From positions 2,666,001 through 2,730,000 of the forward strand of contig CANMWG010000001.1 in NCBI GenBank assembly GCA_947501555.1: DNA of 64,000 nt, given 5' to 3'. The notes beneath the pieces are model-generated. The model did not search any database, was not told the origin of the DNA, and worked only from the letters and a program-made list of their open reading frames with translations. Position numbers and translations under genes: made by a program. This document shows, piece by piece, positions 27,056-35,814 of this stretch (its first letter is position 1; each line of letters starts with the position of its first letter). This DNA comes from an uncultured Paracoccaceae bacterium (GTDB lineage: Bacteria; Pseudomonadota; Alphaproteobacteria; Rhodobacterales; Rhodobacteraceae).

Positions 27056-28789
27056 ATGCTTAAAGGCAAGGTCGACAAAACAAACCTACCCAGCCGCCAC
27101 GTCACCGAAGGGCCGTCACGGGCCCCGCATCGGTCTTATTTCTACGCGATGGGCCTAGACGAAGAGGCAATCGCCCAACCATGGGTCGGCGTCGCCACCT
27201 GCTGGAACGAAGCCGCACCTTGCAACATCTCACTGAACCGCCAGGCACAAGCGGTGAAATTGGGCGTCAAGAAAGCCTTCGGCACCCCCCGCGAATTCAC
27301 CACGATCACCGTCACCGACGGCATCGCGATGGGCCACGAAGGAATGCGGTCCTCCCTGGCCTCCCGCGAAGCCATCACCGACACGGTTGAACTGACCATG
27401 CGCGGCCACTGCTACGACGCACTCGTCGGCCTTGCTGGTTGTGACAAATCCTTACCAGGTATGATGATGGCCATGGTCCGTCTGAACGTGCCGTCCGTGT
27501 TTATCTACGGCGGATCGATCCTGCCAGGCCGTCTTGAAGGCAAGGACGTCACCGTCCAAGACGTGTTCGAAGCGGTCGGCAAACACCAAGCGGGCAACAT
27601 GTCCGACGCCGAACTGGAAGTTCTCGAACGGGTCGCATGCCCCTCAGCGGGTGCCTGCGGTGGCCAGTTTACAGCCAACACGATGGCCTGTGTCTCGGAA
27701 GCTATTGGGCTTGCACTGATGAACTCATCCGGCGCGCCTGCCCCTTACGAATCCCGCGACCAATATGGCGTGGCCTCTGGCGAAGCGGTCATGAACCTGA
27801 TCGACAAGAACATCCGCGCCCGTGATATCGTAACACGAAAGTCGCTCGAAAATGCCGCACGCATCGTGGCCTGCACCGGCGGGTCCACCAACGCTGGGCT
27901 GCATCTGCCCGCCATCGCGCATGAGGCGGGGATCGATTTTGATCTGTTCGACGTCTGCGACATCTTCCGCGACACACCTTACTTTGTGGACCTGAAGCCG
28001 GGCGGGCAATACGTGGCCAAAGATCTTTATGAGGCTGGCGGCGTTCCTGTTGTGCTGAAAGAACTGCGCAAAGCAGGTCTGATCCACGAAGACTGCATGA
28101 CAGCCTCCGGTCGGACCATGGGCGAAGAGCTCGACATGATCAAAGGCGAAGCGGACAACGACGTAATCTATTCCGTCGCAAACCCCCTGACCAAAACCGG
28201 TGGTGTTGTGGGACTGAAAGGGAACCTTGCACCCGAAGGGGCCATCGTGAAGGTCGCAGGCATGGCCGAGAAAGAGCAATCCTTCACCGGCCCAGCACGT
28301 GTGTTTGAAAGCGAAGAAGAAGCATTCGAGGCAGTCAAAGCCCGCGGCTATGAGGAAGGCGAAGTCATCGTCATCCGCAACGAAGGCCCATCCGGCGGGC
28401 CAGGGATGCGTGAAATGTTGGCAACGACAGCGGCGCTGTCCGGTCAAGGCATGGGCAAAAAGGTCGCCCTGATCACCGATGGCAGGTTCTCTGGCGCGAC
28501 ACGCGGGTTCTGCGTGGGACACGTTGGGCCAGAAGCGGCACATGGCGGGCCCATCGGGCTGCTGGAAAACGGCGATGTGATCACGATCAACGCGATCACG
28601 GGCGAGCTTTCCGTCGACCTGACCGACGAAGTACTCGCCACACGCAAAGCCAACTGGAAAGGCCCGAAAGAAACGATCTACGCCACAGGCGCACTTTGGA
28701 AATATTCACAACTGGTGGGCGGGGCGCGACTTGGGGCGGTGACACACCCCGGGGCAAAGCGCGAAAAACACATCTATATGGATTTGTAA
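27056..28789 (+). CDS. ilvD: Dihydroxy-acid dehydratase
   Basis: A 577-residue Fe-S dehydratase of branched-chain amino acid synthesis, converting dihydroxy-isovalerate and -methylvalerate to 2-oxo acids. Cluster-binding cysteines are in 'NEAAPCN', 'GCDKSLPGM' and '[15 protein letters not shown]', and the signature '[21 protein letters not shown]' is near the C-terminus. ATG 27056 has GGGAGAAG about 5 nt upstream; the frame stays open far upstream, antisense to the CPBP gene, but that part is spurious. Confidence 0.96.
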   Translation: MLKGKVDKTNLPSRHVTEGPSRAPHRSYFYAMGLDEEAIAQPWVGVATCWNEAAPCNISLNRQAQAVKLGVKKAFGTPREFTTITVTDGIAMGHEGMRSSLASREAITDTVELTMRGHCYDALVGLAGCDKSLPGMMMAMVRLNVPSVFIYGGSILPGRLEGKDVTVQDVFEAVGKHQAGNMSDAELEVLERVACPSAGACGGQFTANTMACVSEAIGLALMNSSGAPAPYESRDQYGVASGEAVMNLIDKNIRARDIVTRKSLENAARIVACTGGSTNAGLHLPAIAHEAGIDFDLFDVCDIFRDTPYFVDLKPGGQYVAKDLYEAGGVPVVLKELRKAGLIHEDCMTASGRTMGEELDMIKGEADNDVIYSVANPLTKTGGVVGLKGNLAPEGAIVKVAGMAEKEQSFTGPARVFESEEEAFEAVKARGYEEGEVIVIRNEGPSGGPGMREMLATTAALSGQGMGKKVALITDGRFSGATRGFCVGHVGPEAAHGGPIGLLENGDVITINAITGELSVDLTDEVLATRKANWKGPKETIYATGALWKYSQLVGGARLGAVTHPGAKREKHIYMDL

Positions 28790-28794
28790 TCATA

Positions 28795-29406
28795 ATGATC
28801 CGCACCCTGTTAGGGGTGGCATGTGCAGGGGCGATCGGCGCCTGCACACCCATCGCCCCTGTTCAAACTATCGCATTTGCACAAAGCGAAGTGGTCGCCA
28901 CAACACCGCCCGGCTATTGCGTGGATGGACAATCAAGCCAGCCCGGGAACGGATTTGCTGTATTGGCTCCCTGCCGAACATTGGGGGCTGATGTCGCCGC
29001 ACCTTCGGTCATAGGTGTCGCCACGGTACAGGTCGGAGAAGCTGACAGCGGCAGCATCTTGGATGAGGAAACCGCGTTGCGGGATTTCTTGATCACCGAC
29101 GCAGGCAATGCACTGCTCAGCAGTGAAGGCGAAAGCGAGGACGTGACCGTCTTGTCGACGCAAGCGTTCAACAATCAGGTCATGGTGCATTTTGTTGATG
29201 CAGGGCTACCGGCACTAAGCGGGCTGCAAGACGAAGAATGGCGGGCGTTTACCCAGGCCAATGGGCGGTTGGTGACAATCGCCGTGCGCGGTTTGGCGCA
29301 GGCCCCGCTTGAGGACGGACCAGGCGCAGGACTGCTCAAACTGGTGGTTGCAGGTGTAAAGGCGGCGGTCAGCAGCGTGGAAACGGAAACGGTACCCGCG
29401 ACCTAG
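28795..29406 (+). CDS. Putative lipoprotein of unknown function
   Basis: A 203-residue protein starting 5 nt after ilvD. The N-terminus 'RTLLGVACAGAIGACTPIAP' has a lipobox (AIGAC, Cys at about residue 18), suggesting a lipid-anchored envelope protein. The mature part includes 'ATTPPGYCVDGQSSQPGNGFAVLAPC' (two Cys likely disulfide-bonded). I recall similar proteins in Rhodobacterales but no function. A 60-nt gap separates it from the next gene. Confidence 0.7.
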   Translation: MIRTLLGVACAGAIGACTPIAPVQTIAFAQSEVVATTPPGYCVDGQSSQPGNGFAVLAPCRTLGADVAAPSVIGVATVQVGEADSGSILDEETALRDFLITDAGNALLSSEGESEDVTVLSTQAFNNQVMVHFVDAGLPALSGLQDEEWRAFTQANGRLVTIAVRGLAQAPLEDGPGAGLLKLVVAGVKAAVSSVETETVPAT

Positions 29407-29466
29407 GGTGTTTTCTTCTTCACAGGTGTTTGGCACAGTACCGGCCAAATCAACGCAAGGGGCGCA

Positions 29467-30240
29467 ATGGCAATCTCACCGGACAGCCTGATCGGACGGT
29501 TTATTCACAGGCGCATGCTTGCACGATGGCGCAATGCAGCCCGGGATGCCGTGAACGCGGAACTTGGGACGCTTCGAACACAGCGGCAACAAGCACGGCA
29601 ATTGCACGCCCCCTTGCAAGAACTCAAACACACAGCCGACACACGTCTTGCCTTACCGCGTATCGGATCGACTACTTTCCCAAGGCCAGCAGGAACCAAT
29701 TGGGCATGGCGACCCAAGGCATGGCGGTCCAGCATTGCCATCTGCGGGGTGGCGCCTGCGGTGCATAAATCATCCTTTGGGGATGAGATCACGTTGTTTC
29801 ACGACTGCCCTAAATCCGAGCTGTCACTTGTCCAAAGGCGCAACACAGAGGCGGCAGACCTTGCACCCTTCGGACTTCGGCTTGAGGTCTATCACTTTGC
29901 GGGCAGCTACCTGTCGCTCGTGGTCGAAATCCCACCCGCGTCCTGCGAAGGGCTGCAAAAGCGACACTTGATCCAATTGGGGGCTGTGATCACACGGGAA
30001 AGCCCGATCAAGATCTATGCCCGGCTAAACGTGAAACACGGGCCAAACACGGAACAAATTCTCATGACACTGCCGGATGACGGGCCGGAAACAGTTGTTG
30101 AATTTGATTTAGCCTACAGCCAGCTCAACGAAAAACGGGCAGAACGGATGTGGGTTGATTTGATGTTTGAAAACCCCGTGATGAACCAGATCACAATCCG
30201 GGATCTGAACTTTAGCCGCTACCCGCGTGCCGAAATTTGA
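29467..30240 (+). CDS. Conserved Rhodobacterales hypothetical (DUF6478-like)
   Basis: A 257-residue soluble protein that begins 'SPDSLIGRFIHRRMLARW' and has a central 'TNWAWRPKAWR' motif followed by a beta-rich region ('GLRLEVYHFAGSYLSLVVEIP', 'EVVEFDLAYSQLNEKR'-like strand, 'ITIRDLNFSRYPRAEI' at the end). The layout matches what I recall as DUF6478, a family confined to Rhodobacterales, but this is memory rather than a search. It is followed 12 nt later by a small beta-rich protein and is probably co-transcribed with it. Confidence 0.68.
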   Translation: MAISPDSLIGRFIHRRMLARWRNAARDAVNAELGTLRTQRQQARQLHAPLQELKHTADTRLALPRIGSTTFPRPAGTNWAWRPKAWRSSIAICGVAPAVHKSSFGDEITLFHDCPKSELSLVQRRNTEAADLAPFGLRLEVYHFAGSYLSLVVEIPPASCEGLQKRHLIQLGAVITRESPIKIYARLNVKHGPNTEQILMTLPDDGPETVVEFDLAYSQLNEKRAERMWVDLMFENPVMNQITIRDLNFSRYPRAEI

Positions 30241-30252
30241 TGGGGTGATGTG

Positions 30253-30618
30253 ATGACGCAGATGACGCTGACCAAAACCGGGCTGGCCAATGGAACCTGG
30301 ACGGGAACACTGTCTGGCGCGGGCGATGGCACGCCCAACTTGCACGTCACACTGCAAGGACAAATCGTGGATGGGCTGCAGTTGCGCCAGGACCACGCGG
30401 CCAGCGTCTGGCAGATTGAATTCGCGATCCCGGCCACGCTGATCAATGACGGGATGCAAACCTTTGTCATCAGTGACGCACAGGGGCAAACGCTTGGTAG
30501 CTTTGCAGTTGTCGCCGGGGATGCACTGGCGGAGGATATTCGGGCCGAAATGGACCTGCTACGCAACGAATTGGACCTGCTGAAATCAGCTTTTCGCCAA
30601 CATTGTCAGAACAGCTAA
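30253..30618 (+). CDS. Conserved small hypothetical protein
   Basis: A 121-residue protein, beta-rich over its first 90 residues ('GLANGTWTGTLSGAGDGTPNLHV', 'WQIEFAIPATLINDGMQTFVI') with a C-terminal amphipathic helix ('DIRAEMDLLRNELDLLKSAF') that could form a coiled coil. ATG 30253 is preferred over GTG 30250. It is immediately downstream of the DUF6478-like gene, so the two probably act together. Function unknown. Confidence 0.68.
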   Translation: MTQMTLTKTGLANGTWTGTLSGAGDGTPNLHVTLQGQIVDGLQLRQDHAASVWQIEFAIPATLINDGMQTFVISDAQGQTLGSFAVVAGDALAEDIRAEMDLLRNELDLLKSAFRQHCQNS

Positions 30619-30750
30619 ACGCATAGCTTGAGGGGGCCAAAAGACGCCATTTTCAGCATTCTTCAAAATGAAGCCGCACTGACGAAAAGCGTCCACTCCC
30701 TCTTTTTAAGCTCGTCAGTGACAAGGTAGGCTCAGAACTTTTTGATGATG

Positions 30751-31176
30751 TTACGCCCATCCAACAAGAAAGTGCTGGGCGGGGAACCTCTCGCCAAGGC
30801 ACATTGCGCGGACGGCTTTGAGCATGGCACGCGGTGGCAAGGTTTTCGGCAGGAAACCAGATACACCAAGGTCGATTGCTTCTTCGACGACGTCGCTCGA
30901 AATACTTCCAGACAAAAGGGCAACGTGACGGACATCCGACTCCATGATGCGACGCAAGCCGTTCAAACCATCCATTCCGGGCATGTTATAATCGAGGATC
31001 GCCAAATCAACCTGCCCGTCAGAGGCAATTTCCAACGCTTCGTCGACCCCGCGTGCAGAACCGCAATCCGCTGACAAACCATGTTCAATGATGGTGCGAA
31101 CAATGTCGCGCACCAAGTCGTTGTCGTCCGCGACAATGACACGGGGTCGATTTTCTGAGGACAATCCGTTCAACAC
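30751..31176 (-). CDS. Single-domain response regulator (CheY-like)
   Basis: A receiver domain of about 141 residues with no output domain: acidic pair 'VIVADDNDLV', phosphoacceptor Asp in 'LAILDYNMPGMDGL', Ser in 'ALLSGS' and Lys in 'GFLPKTLPP'. The C-terminus ends shortly after the receiver ('GERFPAQHFLVGWA'), where NarL-type regulators would start the linker, so it could be a genuine stand-alone receiver or a regulator that lost its DNA-binding domain. The start is GTG 31176 or TTG 31185. No sensor kinase is nearby. Confidence 0.8.
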   Translation of the reverse strand: MLNGLSSENRPRVIVADDNDLVRDIVRTIIEHGLSADCGSARGVDEALEIASDGQVDLAILDYNMPGMDGLNGLRRIMESDVRHVALLSGSISSDVVEEAIDLGVSGFLPKTLPPRAMLKAVRAMCLGERFPAQHFLVGWA

Positions 31177-31534
31177 AGTGACCAAAACTCCATTCCTACC
31201 ACTCTGTCGAAGCTACGATGCCTGTCATTCAAAGACACGAAGTCATGCGAATATCATTGCACCGACAAAGGATAGGTCCACTCACCAAACGGATAGGATC
31301 AATACCTATGCGCGGCTGCATTGGAAGGAAGTCTTGATTGGCATCTGCGCAAAGCAAAAGATGTCTGGTCTGCAGATTACGCAAGACCGCTTTACTGACA
31401 CCCAAGCAATATGCAGCGAAGGGCGGATTCAATCCCTCGTTGACAGATACGGCGCATGTCACGCACGACCACTGCTTGAATGTTGTCCGCTGCAAGGCAG
31501 AAAGACTGTCAGAATTGACGCGATTGCGGGAAGA
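31177..31534. other. Non-coding stretch between response regulator and malectin gene
   Basis: About 360 nt upstream of the leftward response regulator. Open frames on both strands lack start sites and family resemblance. I see no tRNA, repeat or clear operator; the only structure is the terminator of the upstream malectin-domain gene at its right end. Confidence 0.4.
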
Positions 31535-31566
31535 CCCGCCGCGCGATACGCCGCGCGACGGGTCCA
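31535..31566 (-). terminator. Hairpin terminator of the malectin-domain gene
   Basis: A 13-bp GC-rich stem (GACCCG followed by a Cys-Gly-type CGCGCG run, 6-nt loop) begins 5 nt after the stop codon of the leftward gene. The following T tract is poor, so efficiency is uncertain. Confidence 0.55.
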
Positions 31567-31570
31567 ATTG

Positions 31571-33055
31571 TCAGAAACTCAAATCGTCATAGAGTGAGCC
31601 GACTTCAAATGTGTCACTGAGCGCACCTTCGGATTCCCAGATCGAAAAACCGGCCAGTTTGGCGTTCTGCACATCACCTATCGCACTGATGCTAAGCGAT
31701 CCGTCTTCAACGGTCACTTGTCCGACCAGATCTAGGGCCGTCTGAAAGCCGGCCTCATCGGTGAGATCAAGATCGTTGAACACAAGTTCATCTTCAACAT
31801 AGATGTCGATCACACGCGTGCCTGCGGATTGCGCCCCGCCCCAGATCTCGGCGAAGTTCAGTTCCACATCATAGGTGCCATTAGCGACTTCGGTTTCATA
31901 GTTGAGTGTCGGGGCCCATTTCTCGGTCTGATAAAGACCATCGTCAGTGGTCCCCGCAATATCAGCACTGGTCGAAAATGTGCCTCCATTGTCAGTTGTG
32001 TCGGCCTGGTATTCGACACCGTTCGCCGCAGTGAATGCCGCACCGCCTGCGTTTAGGGCGTAGACCAAACCGGGTGCGCTGTCATCTTCACTGGCGACGT
32101 TAAGCACCGCGAACAACTCATCATAGGACGCAACTTCGCCTTCGTCGTTTGAGTTTGCGAACAGAAGGATTTGCTCATTGCCGTCTGCGTCAGTGACAAA
32201 ACCCGTATCAACATCCGCATTAATCTGCCTTTGGTTCACCGCGAAATTGTAAAGGTAGTCAAAGTCGTAGGTGAAGGTATCGCCCTCGAAAGTTACAGTA
32301 TCTTCCGCGGCAAAGTCATTCACGGTGACGACCCCGTCGTCCGCTGTGGGTGTGAGTGCGAAGGCATCGGCGTCTGATGTGCCCGTTTCGGTAAATCCAT
32401 CATCGACGTTCAACACGGCAAACAATTCGTCAAATGACGCGATTTCCCCTTCTTCGTTTGAGTTAGCAAACAAAAGGATTTGCTCATTTCCGTCCGCGTC
32501 GGTCACAAAGCCCGTATCCACATTGGGCCCCAGTTGTCTTTGGGTGACCGCAAAAGAGTAGATATACTCGTAATCATAGACAACCGTCTCGCCCGCGAAG
32601 GTGATTGTGTCAGCTTCACCAAAAGCCTCAATCGTGACAAAGCCGTCGTCTACTGTGGGTGACAGTTCAAAGGCTTGCGCCGCTGACGTTTCGTCTTCTT
32701 CCAGCGCAAAGCTGTAAAGCAGGCCTGTCCCATCCTCGCGGTCGGTGAGACCGAAATCCAGGGTGCCATCTGCCGGGTCATGCCCTGTGCCGACATTGAT
32801 CGTGAATATATTGTCCACCGTATCACGATCGAAAATGTATTGTCCGTTTTCATCGCGTGGCCCGTCATCAGCGTGGATAATGATCGGATAGGCCTCGCCC
32901 ATAAACGTCACAGCATCGATGTGCCGTCCGTCGCTCCATTCGCCTTGGGTATCGAGTAGTCTGTCATAGTCGAATTCTAGGTAGAGTTCGCCGGTGATCG
33001 GATCGTAGGTCGCGATCGACAGCGGAGAATAGTGGTCTAAAGCGAGTTCATACAT
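31571..33055 (-). CDS. Acidic malectin-domain protein with tandem repeats
   Basis: A 494-residue, very acidic protein. Residues 127-218 and 229-320 are two copies of a ~92-residue beta-rich unit sharing long identical stretches (for example 'DTGFVTDADGNEQILLFANS'). Residues about 331-475 form a malectin-like carbohydrate-binding domain ('VYALNAGGAAFTAANGVEYQAD', 'YDVELNFAEIWGG', 'GTRVIDIYVEDELV', 'AGFSIWE'). There is no N-terminal signal peptide; low Cys content and strong acidity resemble type I-secreted extracellular proteins, but no RTX nonapeptides are visible. ATG 33055 has AAGGGAAAG upstream. Likely extracellular glycan binding; not certain. Confidence 0.72.
   Translation of the reverse strand: MYELALDHYSPLSIATYDPITGELYLEFDYDRLLDTQGEWSDGRHIDAVTFMGEAYPIIIHADDGPRDENGQYIFDRDTVDNIFTINVGTGHDPADGTLDFGLTDREDGTGLLYSFALEEDETSAAQAFELSPTVDDGFVTIEAFGEADTITFAGETVVYDYEYIYSFAVTQRQLGPNVDTGFVTDADGNEQILLFANSNEEGEIASFDELFAVLNVDDGFTETGTSDADAFALTPTADDGVVTVNDFAAEDTVTFEGDTFTYDFDYLYNFAVNQRQINADVDTGFVTDADGNEQILLFANSNDEGEVASYDELFAVLNVASEDDSAPGLVYALNAGGAAFTAANGVEYQADTTDNGGTFSTSADIAGTTDDGLYQTEKWAPTLNYETEVANGTYDVELNFAEIWGGAQSAGTRVIDIYVEDELVFNDLDLTDEAGFQTALDLVGQVTVEDGSLSISAIGDVQNAKLAGFSIWESEGALSDTFEVGSLYDDLSF
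32096..32677 (-). repeat. Intragenic tandem duplication in malectin gene
   Basis: Two ~276-nt units (about 32402-32677 and 32096-32371) encode near-identical protein segments while differing at many third codon positions. This indicates an old duplication kept under protein-level selection. Confidence 0.75.
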
Positions 33056-33411
33056 TTGCTTTCCCTTTCAGATACTCCGTCAGGCCTTGATACTCATTGC
33101 GCAACGGGGGCCCCGTCAACGTCAGGCAAAGGGGCGTCAGGCTCACGCAAGAACGCGCTTGTTTGGACGATCTGACTAAGCGGAAACTGTCGTAGGGTCA
33201 GGACCCTAGGATAGGCCCAAAATATGGGCGCGGTTTGATTGTGGATTTCGAACCGGACCTTACGTTGAAGTTCAACAAAACATGGTGGTACGTCTCACAA
33301 ACTGTTTTGGATGACATTAATACAATGCCTAAACTCATTGTCAGAATGACAACCAGAGCCGCTCTCGCCCCGTAACAATATCGTTAACAGGGACTTGAAA
33401 GGACCAATACT
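33056..33411. other. Divergent intergenic region, malectin and FAS1 genes
   Basis: 356 nt hold the promoters of two divergent envelope/secreted protein genes. A perfect 16-bp dyad TAGGGTC-AG-GACCCTA lies at 33193-33208, and the last ~150 nt before the FAS1 gene are A+T-richer. No coding frame or RNA gene is supported. Confidence 0.45.
33193..33208. promoter_or_regulatory. Perfect palindrome, possible operator
   Basis: TAGGGTC-AG-GACCCTA, two 7-bp arms, 140-220 bp from the two divergent starts. No regulator is adjacent, so assignment is open. Confidence 0.35.
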
Positions 33412-33900
33412 ATGAACCGTCGTTTTGCTATCAAATCAGCCATCCTCGCCGCCGGTGTGGCTGTCGCCGCCGCCTGTACACCAATGGACAGCGAGCCCGA
33501 CATCGTGGACATCGCCGCCTCTAACGGAAACTTCGACACGCTTGTTGCCGCTGTCACCGCCGCAGGGCTGGTAGACACACTCAAAGGCGACGGCCCCTTC
33601 ACCGTCTTCGCGCCCACCGACGCAGCCTTCGCTGCATTGCCTGCCGGCACCGTTGACAGCCTGTTGCTGCCAGAAAACAAGGATCAGCTTGTCGCGATCC
33701 TGACCTACCACGTGGTGCCGGGGGCGGTGACCTCTGACCAACTGGCTGGCCAACGGCTGAGCGTAGCCACCGTAAACGGCGCGAACGTGCACATTGATGG
33801 CACCAACGGCGTGAAAGTCGAAGACAGCAACGTGACCACAGCCGACATCATTGCCTCAAACGGGGTGATCCACGTGATCGACAGCGTGCTACTACCCTAA
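33412..33900 (+). CDS. Fasciclin (FAS1) domain lipoprotein
   Basis: A 162-residue protein with a signal sequence and lipobox-like 'VAVAAACTP' (Cys at about residue 22) followed by one FAS1 domain: '[38 protein letters not shown]' (H1 motif), '[15 protein letters not shown]' and '[19 protein letters not shown]' (H2 motif). FAS1 domains mediate adhesion or bind surface ligands; single-domain versions are common in marine bacteria. The Shine-Dalgarno GAAAGGACC lies just before ATG 33412. A hairpin follows the stop. Confidence 0.92.
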   Translation: MNRRFAIKSAILAAGVAVAAACTPMDSEPDIVDIAASNGNFDTLVAAVTAAGLVDTLKGDGPFTVFAPTDAAFAALPAGTVDSLLLPENKDQLVAILTYHVVPGAVTSDQLAGQRLSVATVNGANVHIDGTNGVKVEDSNVTTADIIASNGVIHVIDSVLLP

Positions 33901-33918
33901 GTCAGGTCATTAGAACGA

Positions 33919-33954
33919 AAGGGGCCCTGCCGGTGAACAACGGTGGGGCCCTTC
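33919..33954 (+). terminator. Hairpin terminator after the FAS1 gene
   Basis: Two arms (AAGGGGCCCTGCCG / CGGTGGGGCCCTT) pair over about 13 bp, including G-U pairs, with a ~7-nt loop. It begins 18 nt after the stop. The T tract is short (CTTCTT). Confidence 0.55.
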
Positions 33955-34058
33955 TTGACGTCCGGCGGCACCATCCCGCCAACACCGCACACTAATCATT
34001 TACGTGGCAAGCCAAACTACGCAATATCGCGAAATAACGTATTTTGAGAGACCCTATT

Positions 34059-35177
34059 ATGTACATCCGAACCGCGTTGATCTGCATCTTTTTGCAATCG
34101 GCAGCCAATGCCGAGACCATTTCATCATTGACGCTCGACTGGAATGATGACGGGTTCGAAGACATCGCCCGGCTGGACTATTCGCGCTCGGTCGCAGGAC
34201 GCGCCGACCTGCTGTTGTTCGAAGGCAGCGCTAGCGGACCCGGATCAGAGCTGGTTGAGGTCGCCCCCGATTTCGCACGCGCACCCAGCCATCCAAATAT
34301 GGGCCTGCGCGTTGTGCAAGGAAGCGACACAAACCAGATCGAAGTGATTGAAACGGGCAAAGTCGCAGGACCGGACCGTTGGTCGGCAAAAACCAGTATC
34401 AGGTTTGACGGACAGACTTTCGTGGTGGACAGGCATGTGACAGAACAAGAGTTCCTGGCAAACTTGGAAGGAGGCAGCAGCAGCTGCGTCGTTGATTTTC
34501 TGTATAAAACTGCAGGCGGGGGAAACGAAATTTCGGGGGATAGCATTCCACTTGATGCCGATCCGATGCCGCTTGTCCATTGGAGCAAATCAACGTTTGC
34601 ACAATTGATGCCGGATTTTGTTCCTCATGAATGCGCGGTGGCTGAAGAGACGTATCAAAGTATCAAAGATGTCAAAATGTCGACAGTCGACGAACTGGCG
34701 CTGGACTGGAACAACGACGGCTACACCGACCACGTCATCTTGCTCGACAGATACCCCGCCCCCACGATGGCAATTTTCTTGGGCGATGAGACGGGTAACG
34801 CGCGTCTGACATGGATCGTTGACAACATTGGTCCATCGCTCAGCGAAACGGCGGCACTGCGCATCCCGCCCGGGCAGCGGGGCGTCGTTGAAGTCAGCGT
34901 CATTGGCAGAGAAGACCGCGAAGGGATTGCGCCCAGTGATACCGCTATTCCGCTGCTTTGGCAGGATGGCGAACCGGTTATCACGGGGTTGACTGTCTGG
35001 AACGTCTTCGAAGAGGAAGGCTTTGCAAGCCGGTGTGAATGGTATTTTGAGCGCGGTAAATTCATCAGTGATTTCACAAAGGCATGGGTGGACGCACCGG
35101 AGTTTGCATCAGTCTACACGCTATCTGACTGGGAAAATGTCGATCTGCAGCAACTCATCTTCGATTGCCGTCCATAA
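34059..35177 (+). CDS. Secreted protein with two DxDxDG-type repeats
   Basis: A 372-residue protein with a signal peptide ('YIRTALICIFLQSAANAE'). Two copies of an Asp-rich motif, 'LTLDWNDDGFEDIARLDY' near residue 27 and 'LALDWNNDGYTDHVILLDR' near residue 223, resemble the calcium-binding loops of FG-GAP/VCBS or dockerin-like repeats and mark two homologous halves. Four Cys are present. I do not recognise a named family. The start ATG 34059 gives the signal peptide; the frame opens 15 nt earlier. Probably periplasmic or exported. Confidence 0.65.
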   Translation: MYIRTALICIFLQSAANAETISSLTLDWNDDGFEDIARLDYSRSVAGRADLLLFEGSASGPGSELVEVAPDFARAPSHPNMGLRVVQGSDTNQIEVIETGKVAGPDRWSAKTSIRFDGQTFVVDRHVTEQEFLANLEGGSSSCVVDFLYKTAGGGNEISGDSIPLDADPMPLVHWSKSTFAQLMPDFVPHECAVAEETYQSIKDVKMSTVDELALDWNNDGYTDHVILLDRYPAPTMAIFLGDETGNARLTWIVDNIGPSLSETAALRIPPGQRGVVEVSVIGREDREGIAPSDTAIPLLWQDGEPVITGLTVWNVFEEEGFASRCEWYFERGKFISDFTKAWVDAPEFASVYTLSDWENVDLQQLIFDCRP

Positions 35178-35241
35178 GCTCTTGACCTCAAGTTAGGTTC
35201 AGATTGCAGCATCCCGACGCACTGTCTGATGAGGTACGCCA

Positions 35242-35814
35242 ATGCACGTCTTAACCGTTCTCGACCATCCCAACCCTGCATCATTCAGCGCGGCTGTCGC
35301 GCAGCGCTTTATAAACGGTGCCGAGGCCGCAGGACATACGGTCGAACTTGCCGATTTACACAGCGAAGGGTTCAAACCGCAGTGGTCCAAGTCAGACATC
35401 GAAGGCACGCCGGACGCTGTAACACAAGAACAGACCCGGATCGCGCGCGCCGATGCGATCTGTCTGGTGTTCCCACTTTATTGGTGGGGAATGCCAGCAA
35501 TGATGAAAGGCTGGGTGGATCGGGTCTGGACCTGGGGCTGGGCCTATGACCAATTGGATGACCCCGACGTGTCGTTGCAACGGCCCCGCACCGGCGTGCT
35601 GCTTGTGCCCGCAGGTGCGCGGTCTGATGACATCACCGATGGCGGTTACCTAGATGCAATGCAGACCGCATGGATCGACGGCACCTTCGGCTATTTCGGG
35701 TTCTCCCCACGCAAGCTGGAACTGCTGTGTGGGTCAACCGGATCGCCAGAGCGCAGAAAGGCGCTATTGGACAAAAGCTATCAAATCGGCCTGACGTTAC
35801 CGACGCCTAGCTGA
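35242..35814 (+). CDS. Flavodoxin-fold NAD(P)H-quinone oxidoreductase family protein
   Basis: A 190-residue flavodoxin-like protein of the KefF/MdaB/NQO1 type. The N-terminal 'VLTVLDHPNPASFSAAVAQRF' phosphate-binding loop, 'ICLVFPLYWWGMPAMMKGWVDRVWTWGWAY' FMN/FAD region and 'YFGFSPRKLELLCG' C-terminal strand are typical. Members reduce quinones or azo/nitro compounds with NAD(P)H. ATG 35242 has GAGG 8 nt upstream. It stands alone and converges with the TIM-barrel gene. Confidence 0.88.
   Translation: MHVLTVLDHPNPASFSAAVAQRFINGAEAAGHTVELADLHSEGFKPQWSKSDIEGTPDAVTQEQTRIARADAICLVFPLYWWGMPAMMKGWVDRVWTWGWAYDQLDDPDVSLQRPRTGVLLVPAGARSDDITDGGYLDAMQTAWIDGTFGYFGFSPRKLELLCGSTGSPERRKALLDKSYQIGLTLPTPS

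Noticed and set aside
27725..28543. 272-codon leftward frame inside ilvD
   Set aside because: Antisense of ilvD, which is unmistakable; His/Cys-rich shadow typical of GC-rich DNA.
30732..30935. Frameshift restoring a NarL-type linker after the receiver domain
   Set aside because: The alternative frame reads only about ten more residues before a stop and no HTH domain follows, so a sequencing-type frameshift is not supported.
31088..31597. Rightward frame across the response-regulator upstream region
   Set aside because: No start site, no motif; overlaps the 5' end of a real regulator and a terminator hairpin.
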